Numbered from the stretch's first letter, positions 36,347 through 45,756 are shown. The stretch: DNA of 64,000 nucleotides from DASQUK01 sp035641315 (GCA_035641315.1 DASQUK010000125.1:1-64000); one strand, 5' to 3'. The notes: generated by a model not told the origin, from the letters alone. Numbers and translations: made by a program.

Positions 36347-36560
36347 CCGCGGCGCGACCCCGACGCACCTGGCGCCAGACCCAGACGACCGCGGCCACAA
36401 CGGCGCAGACGACGGCGCCCGACAGCGTCGGCACGTGGACCGCCACATCGACCGCCTGACCGTACCCAGCGAGCTCCATGTCGTCGGATGCGTCCGGATC
36501 GTGGGTGGCGTCAGGTGCGGTTGGGTCATCCGGCACGAACCCAACCGTACGCTGACTCAC
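36339..36560 (-). CDS. small membrane protein, 73 residues
   Basis: An acidic N-terminus (DDPTAPDATHDPDASDD) precedes one C-terminal helix, TLSGAVVCAVVAAVVWVW, and basic residues RQVRRGR, giving an N-out, C-in topology. GTG 36560 is separated by one base from the divergent HrpB start, so one of the two starts may be wrong; ATG 36479 is an alternative. It overlaps the sigma remnant end by eight bases. Not recognised. Confidence 0.5.
   Translation of the reverse strand: MSQRTVGFVPDDPTAPDATHDPDASDDMELAGYGQAVDVAVHVPTLSGAVVCAVVAAVVWVWRQVRRGRAAAT
36518..36547. promoter_or_regulatory. inverted repeat at a divergent start
   Basis: CGGTTGGGT (36518-36526) and ACCCAACCG (36539-36547) are perfect nine-base complements with a 12-base spacer, just before the HrpB start and within the small divergent frame. 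It could be an operator or a stem of an undefined repeat. Confidence 0.4.
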
Positions 36561-36561
36561 C

Positions 36562-39243
36562 GTGCCCGTGCCCCTCCCGCCCGCCGCCGCGTCCCTGCCC
36601 GTCGCCGCCTGCCTCGACGAGCTCCGGGCGGCGCTGGCCGTGCCCGGGCACGCGGTCCTGCAGGCTCCGCCGGGGGCGGGCAAGACGACCGCCGTGCCGC
36701 TGGCCCTGCTCGACGAGCCGTGGCTCGACGGCGGGCGCATCGCCATGCTCGAGCCCCGCCGGCTGGCGACCCGCGCCGCCGCCCGCCGGATGGCGGCGCT
36801 GCTGCGGGAGCAGGTGGGCGACACGGTCGGCTACCGAACCCGGGACGATCGGCGGGTCGGTGCGAGGACGCGGGTGGAGGTGGTGACCGAGGGCATCCTC
36901 ACCCGCCGTCTGCAGAACGACCCGGCGCTCGACGGCGTGGGACTGGTGATCTTCGACGAGTTCCACGAGCGCAGCCTCCAGGCCGATCTCGGCCTGGCGC
37001 TGGCGCTCGACGCCAAACGGCACCTGCGGCCCGACCTCCGCCTGCTGGTCATGTCGGCCACGCTCGACGGAGAGCGGATCGCCCGCCTCCTGGGTCCGGG
37101 GGCGGAGCCGGCGCCGGTGGTCACGAGCGAGGCCCAGTCGCATCCCGTCGACGTGCGCTGGGCGCCGCGCCGGCCCCGTGAGCGCCTGGAGCCGGCGATG
37201 GCCGCCGCCATCCGCCGGGTGCTGCGGGACACCGCCGGCACCGAGGCGGAAGGCGATGTGCTCGCCTTCCTTCCCGGCGCCGGCGAGATCGAGCGGACGT
37301 CCGACCAGCTCGGCGCCGCGCTGGCCGCCGATGCCGCGGTCGACGTCCACACCCTCTACGGGGCGTTGGCGGCCGGTGAGCAGGACGCCGCCCTCGCCCC
37401 GGGCCTGCCCGGGCGTCGCAAGGTCGTGCTGGCCACCGACATCGCCGAGACGAGCCTCACGGTCGAGGGCGTGCGGGTTGTCGTGGACGCCGGCCTGGCC
37501 CGCCGGCCGGTGTTCGACGCCGACACCGGGCTGACGCGCCTCGCCACCGTCCCCGCCTCGCGCGCGTCGGCCAACCAGCGGGCCGGCCGGGCGGGCCGGC
37601 TGGGGCCGGGTGTGGCGGTGCGGCTGTGGTCGAAGGTCGAGCACGCGGCGCGGCCGCGGTTCGGCGAGCCCGAGATCCGCCAGGCCGACCTGGCCGGGCT
37701 GGCGCTGGAGCTGGCCGTGTGGGGCAGTGCTCCCGGCGAGCTGGCGTTCCTGGATCCCCCACCGCCGCGAGCGCTGGACGAGGCTCGGCGCCTGCTGGCC
37801 GAGCTGGGCGCCCTCGATGGCGCCGGGACACCAACGGATACGGGCCGCGAGATGGTGGCCCTGCCGTTGCACCCCCGCCTGGCCCGGATGCTGCTGGCCG
37901 GCCGGGGACGCGGGCACGGCTGGCTCGGCTGCCTGCTGGCGGCGCTGCTGGAGGACCGTGACGTGCTGCGGGGCCGGCCCGAGGACATCCCGGCCGACGT
38001 CGGGCTCCGGCTGGCGCTGGTGGACGATCCCGGGCACCGCCATCCACCTGAGGCCGAGCGAACGAGCGAGGCCCCGGGGCCCGAGCGGCCGGCCGCGTCG
38101 AGGGTGACGGGACAGCAACGCAAGAGCGGGAAACGCCGCGTCGAAGCCCGAGCGGCCCGCAGCGAAATTGCCAGAGCGGGAAGCAAGTTGGATGGACGGG
38201 CGCTGCGCCGCGCCCGGGAGCGGGCCCATGACCTCGCCCGGCGGCTGGGCGTGGCTCCGGATGGCCCCGACCCGACGGAGGCGGGGCCGTTGCTGGCCGT
38301 CGCCTACCCCGACCGCATCGCCCAGGCCCGGGGCGGTCCGGGCCGGTTCGTGCTGCGGGCGGGCACCGAGGGCTGGGTGGCGGCCGCCGACGCCCTGGCC
38401 CGCGAGCCGTTCCTGGCCGTGGCGGAGGTCGACGGGCGGCGGCGCAACGGGCGCGTCCGCCTGGCCGCCCCGCTGGCGCCCGACCAGCTCGACGACGTGG
38501 CCGGCGACCAGGTCGAGGAGCACGCCCGGCTGGTCTGGGATCGCGACCGCGACGACCTCGTGGCCCGGGTCGAGCGCCAGCTGGGCCGCCTGCGGCTGGG
38601 CGTGGTCGAGCGGCGGCCGTCAGCGGGCGTGGCGACCACGACGGCGTTGGTGGACCGGGTCCGGTCCACCAACCTGGCGGCGTTGCCGTGGACCGACGCC
38701 GCCCGCTCGCTGCAGGCCCGGTTGCGCTTCCTGCACGCGGTCGTGGGCGAGCCGTGGCCCGACGTCTCGGACGCCGCGCTGCGCCGGCGCCTCGACGAGT
38801 GGCTGGTGCCGCTGCTGGCCTCCACCGGGGCGACGGGTAGGGCCGACCTCGACCGCATCGATCTGGTCCGGGTGCTGCGGCAGACGGCGCCGCCGGAGGT
38901 GGCCGGCGAGCTCGACCGCCTCGCTCCGTCGGAGCTGACGGTGCCGAGCGGCCGCCGGGTGCGGCTCGACTACCGCACCGCCGGCGCACCGGGTGACCCC
39001 CCGGTGCTCGCCATCCGGGTACAGGACATGTACGGCTCCAGCAAGACGCCCACCGTGGCCGGGGGGCGGGTGCCCGTGGTGCTGCACTTGCTGTCGCCCG
39101 CGGGGCGGCCGGTGCAGGTCACGAGCGATCTCGCCGGGTTCTGGGCCGGGTCGTGGCGCGAGGTCCGCAGGGAGATGGCCGGCCGCTATCCCAAGCACGA
39201 CTGGCCCGACGACCCCGCCACGGCCGAGAGCCGGCGCCGGTAG
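36562..39243 (+). CDS. hrpB: ATP-dependent helicase HrpB with repeat-derived insert
   Basis: 893 residues, DEAH-type superfamily 2 helicase. Motifs in order: Walker A APPGAGKTT, FDEFHERS (DEAH box variant), VMSATLDGE, LATDIAETSLTVEG and the QRAGRAGR motif VI. The HrpB C-terminal domain ends with DMYGSSKTPTVAGG and HLLSPAGRPVQVT. Residues about 506-540 (GPERPAASRVTGQQRKSG and the following ARAARSEIARAGS) are encoded by repeat copy C in frame, between the helicase-associated domain and the next conserved block. GTG 36562 is the start. The biological role of HrpB is poorly known. Confidence 0.92.
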   Translation: MPVPLPPAAASLPVAACLDELRAALAVPGHAVLQAPPGAGKTTAVPLALLDEPWLDGGRIAMLEPRRLATRAAARRMAALLREQVGDTVGYRTRDDRRVGARTRVEVVTEGILTRRLQNDPALDGVGLVIFDEFHERSLQADLGLALALDAKRHLRPDLRLLVMSATLDGERIARLLGPGAEPAPVVTSEAQSHPVDVRWAPRRPRERLEPAMAAAIRRVLRDTAGTEAEGDVLAFLPGAGEIERTSDQLGAALAADAAVDVHTLYGALAAGEQDAALAPGLPGRRKVVLATDIAETSLTVEGVRVVVDAGLARRPVFDADTGLTRLATVPASRASANQRAGRAGRLGPGVAVRLWSKVEHAARPRFGEPEIRQADLAGLALELAVWGSAPGELAFLDPPPPRALDEARRLLAELGALDGAGTPTDTGREMVALPLHPRLARMLLAGRGRGHGWLGCLLAALLEDRDVLRGRPEDIPADVGLRLALVDDPGHRHPPEAERTSEAPGPERPAASRVTGQQRKSGKRRVEARAARSEIARAGSKLDGRALRRARERAHDLARRLGVAPDGPDPTEAGPLLAVAYPDRIAQARGGPGRFVLRAGTEGWVAAADALAREPFLAVAEVDGRRRNGRVRLAAPLAPDQLDDVAGDQVEEHARLVWDRDRDDLVARVERQLGRLRLGVVERRPSAGVATTTALVDRVRSTNLAALPWTDAARSLQARLRFLHAVVGEPWPDVSDAALRRRLDEWLVPLLASTGATGRADLDRIDLVRVLRQTAPPEVAGELDRLAPSELTVPSGRRVRLDYRTAGAPGDPPVLAIRVQDMYGSSKTPTVAGGRVPVVLHLLSPAGRPVQVTSDLAGFWAGSWREVRREMAGRYPKHDWPDDPATAESRRR
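38077..38181 (+). repeat. GPERP element copy C (two units, inside hrpB)
   Basis: 105 bases: a long first unit from GGGCCCGAGCGGCC through CGCGTCGAGGGTGACGG and CAAGAGCGGGAAACG, then a second unit GCCCGAGCGGCCCGCAGCG-AAATTGC-CAGAGCGGGA. It is the same length as copy D and nearly the same sequence over the first 70 bases. It is translated in frame and oriented with the gene. The second hairpin is decayed. Confidence 0.88.
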
Positions 39244-39254
39244 GTGGGTCGCCG

Positions 39255-39458
39255 TCAGTCGAGGACGAACGTGACCTGCATGTGCACGCGGAAGCCGGTG
39301 ATCTGCCCGTCGGTGACGACGGCCTTCTGCTCCTTGACGTAGGCGCCTTCGATGTTGTGGAGGGTTTCGCCAGCCTTGGCGATCCCGACCCTGATGGCGT
39401 CCTCGAAGCTGTCGGGTGACTCGGCGCTCAGCTCGATCGTCTTGGCTACCGATGGCAT
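39255..39458 (-). CDS. dodecin-family protein
   Basis: 67 residues, the usual dodecin size. MPSVAKTIELSAESPDSFEDAI begins the sheet; NIEGAYVKEQKAVVTDGQ and FRVHMQVTFVLD complete the fold. Dodecins form 12-mer shells that store flavin or, in some bacteria, CoA; the tryptophan that stacks flavin in classic dodecins is not seen (AYVKE at that place), so ligand identity is uncertain. AGGAGG precedes ATG 39458. Confidence 0.85.
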   Translation of the reverse strand: MPSVAKTIELSAESPDSFEDAIRVGIAKAGETLHNIEGAYVKEQKAVVTDGQITGFRVHMQVTFVLD

Positions 39459-39553
39459 TACGTTCCTCCTGGGAGTCTGCCGCCCGGCGACAGTCAACCA
39501 GGTCGCGGAGAGTAGGGATAGGGGCCGTCTTCGTGCCGAGGGTCAGGCGGTGG

Positions 39554-41341
39554 TCAGGCCGCCGCCTTGGCCGCGGCGTCGTCGGTCAGCCCGGCGAACG
39601 CCACCAGCTCACGCCCGGCCGTGGCGGCGATGGCATCGGACCACGCAGCGCCCGGCAACAGATGGCGGCGGGCGTAGCGGAGGCTCACCAGCCCCTTGTG
39701 CGCTGCCAGCTCGCCGCCCTCGCCGGCCTGCTCCAGCAGCAGCGCCGCGGACGTGGTGCGCACCAGGTGGTCGCAAAGCCGCCCCGACAACGCCTCGGCG
39801 GCGTCGGGCTCGAGGCCGGCGAGGCCCTCGACCCGGCGCACCAGTTCGTCGCGGGCGGCCACCACGCCGTCCACGGCTGGCTGGACCCAACCGGGGGCGC
39901 CGCCGCGGGCGGTCACCACCGCCCGGTCGACGCGGGCGACGACGGCCTCGTGGGCGGCCTCACGTCGGACGGTGCGGAGGACGTCGAGGATGCAGATGTT
40001 CTCGCTGCCCTCCCAGATGGGATGGCACTGGGCGTCGCGGAGCTGGCGGGTGAGGCCCCAGTCCTCGCAATAGCCGTTGCCACCGTGCAGCTCGACCGCG
40101 AACGAGGCCGCCTCGACGCCGAGCCGGCACAGGCGCACCTTGGTCGCCGGGACGAGGATGCGCCGGAGCCGGGCGCCGTCGTCGAACCCGCTGGCGGCGG
40201 CGCACTCGAAGCCGAGCGCCACCGCCGCCTCCAGCTCGGCCAGCTGGTCGACGAGCTGCTCGCGCGCGAGCGGCAGGTCGACCAGGGCCCGGCCCTTGGC
40301 TTGCCGGTGGTGGGCCCAGGCGGCCGCCTCGGCGAAGCAGCGCCGGGCGATCCCCAGGCCCATGAGCGCCACGCCGAAGCGGCTGCCGTTGACCATCTCC
40401 ATCATCCGGGCCAGCCCCCCGGCGTCCGAGGTGGCCTGGTCGGTGGGCGTGCTGGCCGTGTCGGCCGGTTCCCCCGAGGCCTTCGAGCGCGGCGGGCGCA
40501 GCGCGTAGCCGAGGGCGCCATGCAGCTCGACCTCGCCGGTAGGCACGCTCTTGGTCCCCAGCTTCTGCTTGAGGCGGCGGATCGTGTAGCGGTTGGGCGA
40601 CCCGTCGTCGAGCACCTGGGGGACGAGGTAGAGCCCGAGCCCGGCCGGACCGTCGGGCCCGCCCTCGGGGCGGGCCAGCAGCACGATGGCGGCGCCGTCC
40701 ACGTTGGAGCAGAACCACTTCTCGCCGGTGATCTCCACGCGCCCGTCGCCGATGTCGCGTGCGGTGCAATGGACGGTGCGGCCGAGGTCGGACCCGCCGT
40801 CGCGCTCGGTCAGGAACATCGACCCGTCGATCGCATGCTCGACGTCGGCGGCCCGCAGACCGGACAGGAGCTCGTCGCGCACGTCCGACGGTGCGTATGC
40901 ATCGACCAGCCCAGCGACGCCCGAGGTCATGCCGAGGCTGCACACCATGCCGGTGTCGGCCTGGGACAGCAGGTAGCTGCTGGCGCCGAGCACGACGCCC
41001 GGGGTCGGCCGGCTGCGTTGCCGGGCCTGCGCGGCGAAGCCCGACGGATAGCCGGCCTCCCAGAGCGCCCGCTTGGCGTCGAGCATGGCCGGATGGTGAG
41101 CGATCTCGCCCACCTCGTTGGCCCAGCGGTCGTAGCGCACCAGCTCGGGCGGGTGCGCGTCGATGATGTCGGCCGCCCGGGCGATCGGCCCCCCCACCAG
41201 CGCCCCGAACCCGTCGAGCGTGGTCTCGGCCCACTTCCGGTCCTCGGCCGGTGCGTCCCGCCGCACCCGGGCCTGCAGGTCGGGGTCGAGCCGGTACCAG
41301 TTCTGCCCCACCACGCTGTCGATGTCAGACCAGTCGATCAC
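39554..41341 (-). CDS. acyl-CoA dehydrogenase, AidB-like
   Basis: 595 residues. The flavin region MFLTERDGGSDLGRT, then GEKWFCSN, MEMVNGSRFGVA and, near the C-terminus, QLRDAQCHPIWEGSENI match AidB-type acyl-CoA dehydrogenases; the glutamate of WEGSE is at the usual catalytic-base position. AidB relatives bind DNA or serve fatty-acid oxidation; this one is longer than typical acyl-CoA dehydrogenases. An unusual Ser/Thr/Asp insert (KASGEPADTASTPTDQATSD) interrupts the middle. No partner ETF genes nearby. Confidence 0.88.
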   Translation of the reverse strand: MIDWSDIDSVVGQNWYRLDPDLQARVRRDAPAEDRKWAETTLDGFGALVGGPIARAADIIDAHPPELVRYDRWANEVGEIAHHPAMLDAKRALWEAGYPSGFAAQARQRSRPTPGVVLGASSYLLSQADTGMVCSLGMTSGVAGLVDAYAPSDVRDELLSGLRAADVEHAIDGSMFLTERDGGSDLGRTVHCTARDIGDGRVEITGEKWFCSNVDGAAIVLLARPEGGPDGPAGLGLYLVPQVLDDGSPNRYTIRRLKQKLGTKSVPTGEVELHGALGYALRPPRSKASGEPADTASTPTDQATSDAGGLARMMEMVNGSRFGVALMGLGIARRCFAEAAAWAHHRQAKGRALVDLPLAREQLVDQLAELEAAVALGFECAAASGFDDGARLRRILVPATKVRLCRLGVEAASFAVELHGGNGYCEDWGLTRQLRDAQCHPIWEGSENICILDVLRTVRREAAHEAVVARVDRAVVTARGGAPGWVQPAVDGVVAARDELVRRVEGLAGLEPDAAEALSGRLCDHLVRTTSAALLLEQAGEGGELAAHKGLVSLRYARRHLLPGAAWSDAIAATAGRELVAFAGLTDDAAAKAAA

Positions 41342-41408
41342 GGGAACCAGCGTGGCAGGTGAGCGGGATTGCGGTCACGGCGGTGGTACGGCAGGGGGCG
41401 CAGGACGA

Positions 41409-42371
41409 TCAGGTCTCGGCCAGATTAGGGGCGCGCCGAGCCGGCGCGACGTATCGGAACCACGCCCACACGGCGAGCGCCCCGAGCGTGAACAGACCGA
41501 GCACTCCGAACATCGACCAGATCGTCGCGGAGGACGAGACGTGACCCTCAGATCCTCCGCCCGGTCGCGCCACCGCGTGCACGAACAGGAACAGCGCAGC
41601 GCCATAGATCGCGATCCAGCACAGCGGGCTCCACTTCATGAGCTTCTCGCCGTAGAGGAAGCGCAGCGGGAGCAGCCCGAAGATGACCGCCTGCAGGCCC
41701 GTGACCCATAGGGCCGACAACGCGGCATCGAGGAACAGCGTCCCGGTGCCGGGGTCGGGGCCGGACGCCGCATCCGCGACGGGAGTCCAGACCAGCCAGC
41801 TCGCGATGGCGACGACGAGCAGACCCACGGCGGCGACCGCGATGCTGCGGCCCTCCTCGATCTCGTTGATCTCGCCGGCCAGAGCGAGCCCACACGTGAT
41901 GCCGAAGATGAGCCCGGGTTGCAACCCGAAGGCTCGAGATACCGCGACGAGCGACACGGCGGCCGCCAGTGCCAGGGGGAACATCCTCAGGTGCGAGGGC
42001 GGGCCACCCCGGCGACGGAGGTAGGGCATCCGGAGGGCCTCAGCGAGCCCGGTGACGACGACCAACGCGGCGGCCAGGCCGGCGACGAGGATGAGCGACT
42101 GCCGGTTCAACCCGACGTGCGGGTCGAGCTGTCCGTGGATCAACGCGCCCACGAGCCCGAAGCCGACGAGTAGCACGGGGTTCGGCAGCGCGTTGATCGC
42201 TGACCCCAGGGCGACCAGCCGCGGGAAGCGTGACCCTCGCGGGCGTTGGTGATAGTTCTCCTTCAGCGTGGCGTTCAGCACCTCCGCGGGCAGCCCGGTC
42301 AGAAGCAGCAGGAGCAGCACGAGCCCGGCATTGGCCGCCACGTGACCGGGGTCGAGGGAGATGTCGCCCAC
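41409..42371 (-). CDS. multi-spanning membrane protein of unknown function
   Basis: 320 residues with about eight hydrophobic helices, beginning NAGLVLLLLLLTGLPAEVLNATL. A cytoplasmic loop is rich in basic residues (MPYLRRRGG), and a segment FGLLPLRFLYGEKLMKW near residue 245 is well preserved in actinobacterial membrane proteins of this kind. I recognise no enzymatic motif. It lies alone between the acyl-CoA dehydrogenase and a secreted protein. Confidence 0.7.
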   Translation of the reverse strand: MGDISLDPGHVAANAGLVLLLLLLTGLPAEVLNATLKENYHQRPRGSRFPRLVALGSAINALPNPVLLVGFGLVGALIHGQLDPHVGLNRQSLILVAGLAAALVVVTGLAEALRMPYLRRRGGPPSHLRMFPLALAAAVSLVAVSRAFGLQPGLIFGITCGLALAGEINEIEEGRSIAVAAVGLLVVAIASWLVWTPVADAASGPDPGTGTLFLDAALSALWVTGLQAVIFGLLPLRFLYGEKLMKWSPLCWIAIYGAALFLFVHAVARPGGGSEGHVSSSATIWSMFGVLGLFTLGALAVWAWFRYVAPARRAPNLAET

Positions 42372-42495
42372 GCCACGCCTCCCGCTTCCGCCCTACACAG
42401 CGTACCGCCTCGACCGCGGCGCCCACGGCTAGTAGCGGGACATCGACGCCACGCACAGGCATACTGGCCGGGCGTCGGCGAGGGGAACGAGGGGG

Positions 42496-44478
42496 ATGAC
42501 GATGCTAACCAGGTGGATCGCGGCGGTCGTAGTGGCGGCGGTGGCGGTCGGTACGGGGCTGTTGGCTCCGCCCACGTCGGCCGCGGGCGGCGATCGGGCC
42601 GACCGGGGTGGGCTCGTCATGGCGGGCGCCGCCAGCCGATCGGTCCTGCCGTTGGTGGACGGATCGCTCGACTACACCCGTGCCGGATTCCCTTCGCCCG
42701 ACGATGCCGTCTCGCCGGGCATCTTCGTGCCGGAATGGGACGACGGGCGCATCGCCGTCGGCAACGGGGACGCCGAGTCGCATTGGGTGCACGACGACCT
42801 GCGGGTGCGTGCCCTGGCGCTGCGGGAGCCGTCTGCGAAGGACGTCACCGTGCTGCTGGCCGCCGACGTCTACATGATCTTCCGCGTCGACGCCGACTCG
42901 ATCCGGGCCAAGGTCGAGGAGCGGTTGCCCCGCGAGCTGAAGGGCCGGGTAGACGTGCTGGTGGGATCCACCCACAACCACCACGGCCCCGACACCGCGT
43001 TCGACGTCAACCATCAGTGGTACGAGCACATGACCGACCAGGCGGCCGACGCCGTGGTCGAGGCCATCGGCGACCTGCGCCCGGCCCGGCTGCGGGTGGG
43101 CGAGGGCGAGCACTGGTTCGGCATGGACGACGGCACCGATCCGCAGGTGATCGATCCCCGCATGAACGTGCTGCAGGCCGTCGCCACCAACGGGCGGGTC
43201 ATCGGCACCGTGGTCCAGTGGAACAACCATCCGGAGACCACCCTCAACTGGGCACCGCCGGCCGACATCAGCGCGGAATGTGCCGCGCTCGGCTGGACGG
43301 GAGACAACTGCACGGCCGAGGGGCGCTACTTCACGTCCGACTACGCGGGCGTGCTGTCCCAGGCGATCTCCGACCAGGTGGGCGGCGAGACCCTCTACTT
43401 CGTCGGCGCGCTGGGCGAGATCGTCGGACCCGGCGGGGCCAACGTGTGGGAGGTTGACGACGATCACCCACTCGGCGACCAGTTCCACCCGCCGGCGGGC
43501 GCCGGCGTGCCCGGCGGTGACGGGTTCACCTACACCGACGAGAACTTCCGCCGCGCCGTGGTGATCGGCGACCAGGCAGCCGGGGTGGCGTTGGACGTCA
43601 TCGACGACGGCGAGTGGATCGGCCGCCCGACGATCTCGTACCGCAGCCAGCCGTTCTTCTCGCGGCTGTCCAACCTCGGGTTCCGTGTCCTGTTGGTGGT
43701 GGATCCCGCCACCGGCTTCACCCAGCTGGGCCACACGCCGCCGACCGCGTACACCTGCCCGGCGACGGGGCCCAAGACCGCCGAGACCTGCACGGACGTG
43801 GGCTTCGCCACCGAGGAGGACCCGGTGGCCGGGACGATCCGTGCAGGTGACCACCTGCGCAGCGAGGTCGGCTACCTGCGGATAGGAACGGTGGGGATGA
43901 TGTTCCTGCCCGGCGAGGTGGCGGGCGAGCTGGTGGTCGGCCTTCCCGCCGAGTTCCGGACCGACCCGGGCCGCTGGTACGACGAGGCCGCCGGGCTCCA
44001 CGCCTTCGGCGACGAGTTCACGACCGGCGGCTACGTGCTCAACCGGATGCACGACCGCTACGAGTTCACGATCGGGCTCGGCAACGACGAGCTGGGCTAC
44101 ATCTTCCCGATCAGCAACTGGCGGGTGGCGTGCGTGGCAGACGAGTTCGCCGGTCCGGGGACCTGCCAGGCGTTGCACGAGGCGGGGCTGATCGAGCACC
44201 CCGACGCCGTGGCGGGCACGACTTGCAAGGCCATCACCGAGGACCCGTCGCGCCTCGACGACTATCCGCCCGATGCCGCCCTCGCGGTGTCGGCGAGCTG
44301 CCGCTACGGGCAGGCACTGGGCGAGGCGCAGGGCCATTACGAGGAGACCAACTCCGCCGGCTGGGACCTGGCCGCCGACATGATGGCCGCCGTCGCCGCG
44401 CTCACCGGCGACGCCAACCCGGCCGAGGTCAACCCCGACTTCCCGGGCTACTGGCTCGAGTTCCCGCCTCCGGCGTAG
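42496..44478 (+). CDS. secreted neutral/alkaline ceramidase-like protein
   Basis: 660 residues with a signal peptide (WIAAVVVAAVAVGTGLLAPPTSA). The N-terminal domain resembles neutral/alkaline ceramidases: SPGIFVPEWDDGRIAVGN, LLAADVYMIF, and the zinc-binding GSTHNHHGPDT in place of the family's SxTHxHxGP; WNNHPETTLNW supplies a further histidine. The C-terminal half (YELGYIFPISNW-like text) is also family-like. It may cleave amide-linked lipids outside the cell, but the substrate is unproven. ATG 42496 follows GAGGGGG. Confidence 0.75.
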   Translation: MTMLTRWIAAVVVAAVAVGTGLLAPPTSAAGGDRADRGGLVMAGAASRSVLPLVDGSLDYTRAGFPSPDDAVSPGIFVPEWDDGRIAVGNGDAESHWVHDDLRVRALALREPSAKDVTVLLAADVYMIFRVDADSIRAKVEERLPRELKGRVDVLVGSTHNHHGPDTAFDVNHQWYEHMTDQAADAVVEAIGDLRPARLRVGEGEHWFGMDDGTDPQVIDPRMNVLQAVATNGRVIGTVVQWNNHPETTLNWAPPADISAECAALGWTGDNCTAEGRYFTSDYAGVLSQAISDQVGGETLYFVGALGEIVGPGGANVWEVDDDHPLGDQFHPPAGAGVPGGDGFTYTDENFRRAVVIGDQAAGVALDVIDDGEWIGRPTISYRSQPFFSRLSNLGFRVLLVVDPATGFTQLGHTPPTAYTCPATGPKTAETCTDVGFATEEDPVAGTIRAGDHLRSEVGYLRIGTVGMMFLPGEVAGELVVGLPAEFRTDPGRWYDEAAGLHAFGDEFTTGGYVLNRMHDRYEFTIGLGNDELGYIFPISNWRVACVADEFAGPGTCQALHEAGLIEHPDAVAGTTCKAITEDPSRLDDYPPDAALAVSASCRYGQALGEAQGHYEETNSAGWDLAADMMAAVAALTGDANPAEVNPDFPGYWLEFPPPA

Positions 44479-44554
44479 AGGTCGAGGAAATAGCCGACGC
44501 CGGGCGGCTGCTACTTCCTCGACCTCTCGCCAACGATCGTTATTCCTCGACCTT
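44478..44554. repeat. GAGGTCGAGGAAATAGCC palindrome, copy 2
   Basis: GAGGTCGAGGAAATAGC (44478-44494) pairs with GCTACTTCCTCGACCTC (44510-44526) with one mismatch, and a third half-site ATTCCTCGACC follows. It starts on the last base of the preceding stop codon and lies between convergent genes, as does copy 1. The two copies share their first 18 bases and the spacing after them. Confidence 0.78.
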
Positions 44555-44565
44555 GACGGCGGATG

Positions 44566-44922
44566 TCATGACCCCGCCGGGAGCAGGTCGTCGACGGCCT
44601 CGGGTGGCCGGCCCAGCACGGCGCGGCCGTCGTCGGCCACCAGGATCGGGCGCTCGATCAGGATGGGGTTGGCCACCATGGCCTCGATCCACCGCCGGCG
44701 GTCGTGCGGCCAGTCACGCAGGCCCAGCTCCTTCGCCACCGGCTCGCCCATGCGGGCGACCTCCCAGGGTTCGCGGCCGAGCGCCACCAGGACGGCGTCG
44801 AGCTCGTCGGCCGTCGGCGGGTCGTCGACGTAGCGCCGCTCGCTGTAGGCGACGCCGCGGTCGTCGAGGATCGCCTTGGCCGAGCGGCTCTTCGAGCATC
44901 GGGGGTTGTGCCACAGCTCCAT
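44566..44922 (-). CDS. ArsC/Spx-type glutaredoxin-like reductase
   Basis: 118 residues. NPRCSKSRSAKAIL holds the single catalytic cysteine of ArsC-type arsenate reductases; ILIERPILVADDGRAVLGRPPE contains the conserved RP and R residues that bind the oxyanion. Glutaredoxin-coupled ArsC would need a thiol partner, perhaps mycoredoxin here. No arsenic genes are nearby, so the protein may be one of the YfgD-like relatives. Confidence 0.82.
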   Translation of the reverse strand: MELWHNPRCSKSRSAKAILDDRGVAYSERRYVDDPPTADELDAVLVALGREPWEVARMGEPVAKELGLRDWPHDRRRWIEAMVANPILIERPILVADDGRAVLGRPPEAVDDLLPAGS

Positions 44923-44934
44923 GCCCCGAGCCTG

Positions 44935-45741
44935 TCACGACGCCGGCGGCTCGTCCCAGCGGGCCAGCATCGCCTTGAGCAGCTCGTCGGACTGGTGGCT
45001 CGGCAACCCGCTGCCGCCGTCGACGATCAGGTCCTGGCCCGTGACGAACGCAGCGTCGGGCGAGCACAGGAAGGCCACCACCCCGGCCACCTCGGCGGCG
45101 TCGCCGACCCGGCCGAGCGGGATGCGGTCCTCGATGCGGCGACGCAGCTGCTCGTCGCCGAGCACCGCCTGCGTCATCCGGGTGGCGACGTAGCCGGGCG
45201 ACACGCAGTTGACGCGCACCCCGGGTGCGTACTCCAGCGCCGCCGTGCGGGTGAGCGCCACCACGCCCGCCTTCGCCGCCGCGTAGGGTCCCTCGCCGCG
45301 CGTGGGGCGGGTTGCGACCGTGCCGGCGATGTTGACCACAGAACCACGGCCCGACGCCCGCAGGTGAGGAACCGCCGCCCGGATCCCGTGCCACACCCCG
45401 GTGAGGTTGACCGCCAGCAGCCGGGCGAACTCGACGTCGCCGTAGCGGTCGAGCGGCTTGGCCGCCCCGACGCCGGCGTTGTTCACCAGGATCGTCAGCC
45501 CGCCGAACGCCGCGGCCGCTCCTTCGATCGCTGCCCCCAGCGCCTCGGGGTCGGCCACGTCGGCGCCGAACGCCACATGGCCCGGACCGAGGTCGGCGGC
45601 CAACGCGTCGGCGGCGCCGTCGTCGACGTCCACGATGGCGACTCGGGCGCCGTCGGCCGCCAACCGGCCGGCAACGGCGCGCCCGATCCCGTGGGCGCCG
45701 CCGGTGACGACCGCGGCGTGTCCGTCGAAGGGCCCAGCCAC
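44935..45741 (-). CDS. short-chain dehydrogenase/reductase
   Basis: 268 residues. Cofactor motif TGGAHGIG, ILVNNAGVG, and the catalytic YAAAK are present, followed by SPGYVATRM. The catalytic serine expected 13 residues before the tyrosine appears to be glycine (NIAGTVATRP), which is unusual. The C-terminus (QDLIVDGGSG) is standard. It lies 12 bases upstream of the ArsC-like gene on the same strand. Substrate unknown. Confidence 0.85.
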   Translation of the reverse strand: MAGPFDGHAAVVTGGAHGIGRAVAGRLAADGARVAIVDVDDGAADALAADLGPGHVAFGADVADPEALGAAIEGAAAAFGGLTILVNNAGVGAAKPLDRYGDVEFARLLAVNLTGVWHGIRAAVPHLRASGRGSVVNIAGTVATRPTRGEGPYAAAKAGVVALTRTAALEYAPGVRVNCVSPGYVATRMTQAVLGDEQLRRRIEDRIPLGRVGDAAEVAGVVAFLCSPDAAFVTGQDLIVDGGSGLPSHQSDELLKAMLARWDEPPAS

Positions 45742-45756
45742 TGGGGAGTACGCGAC

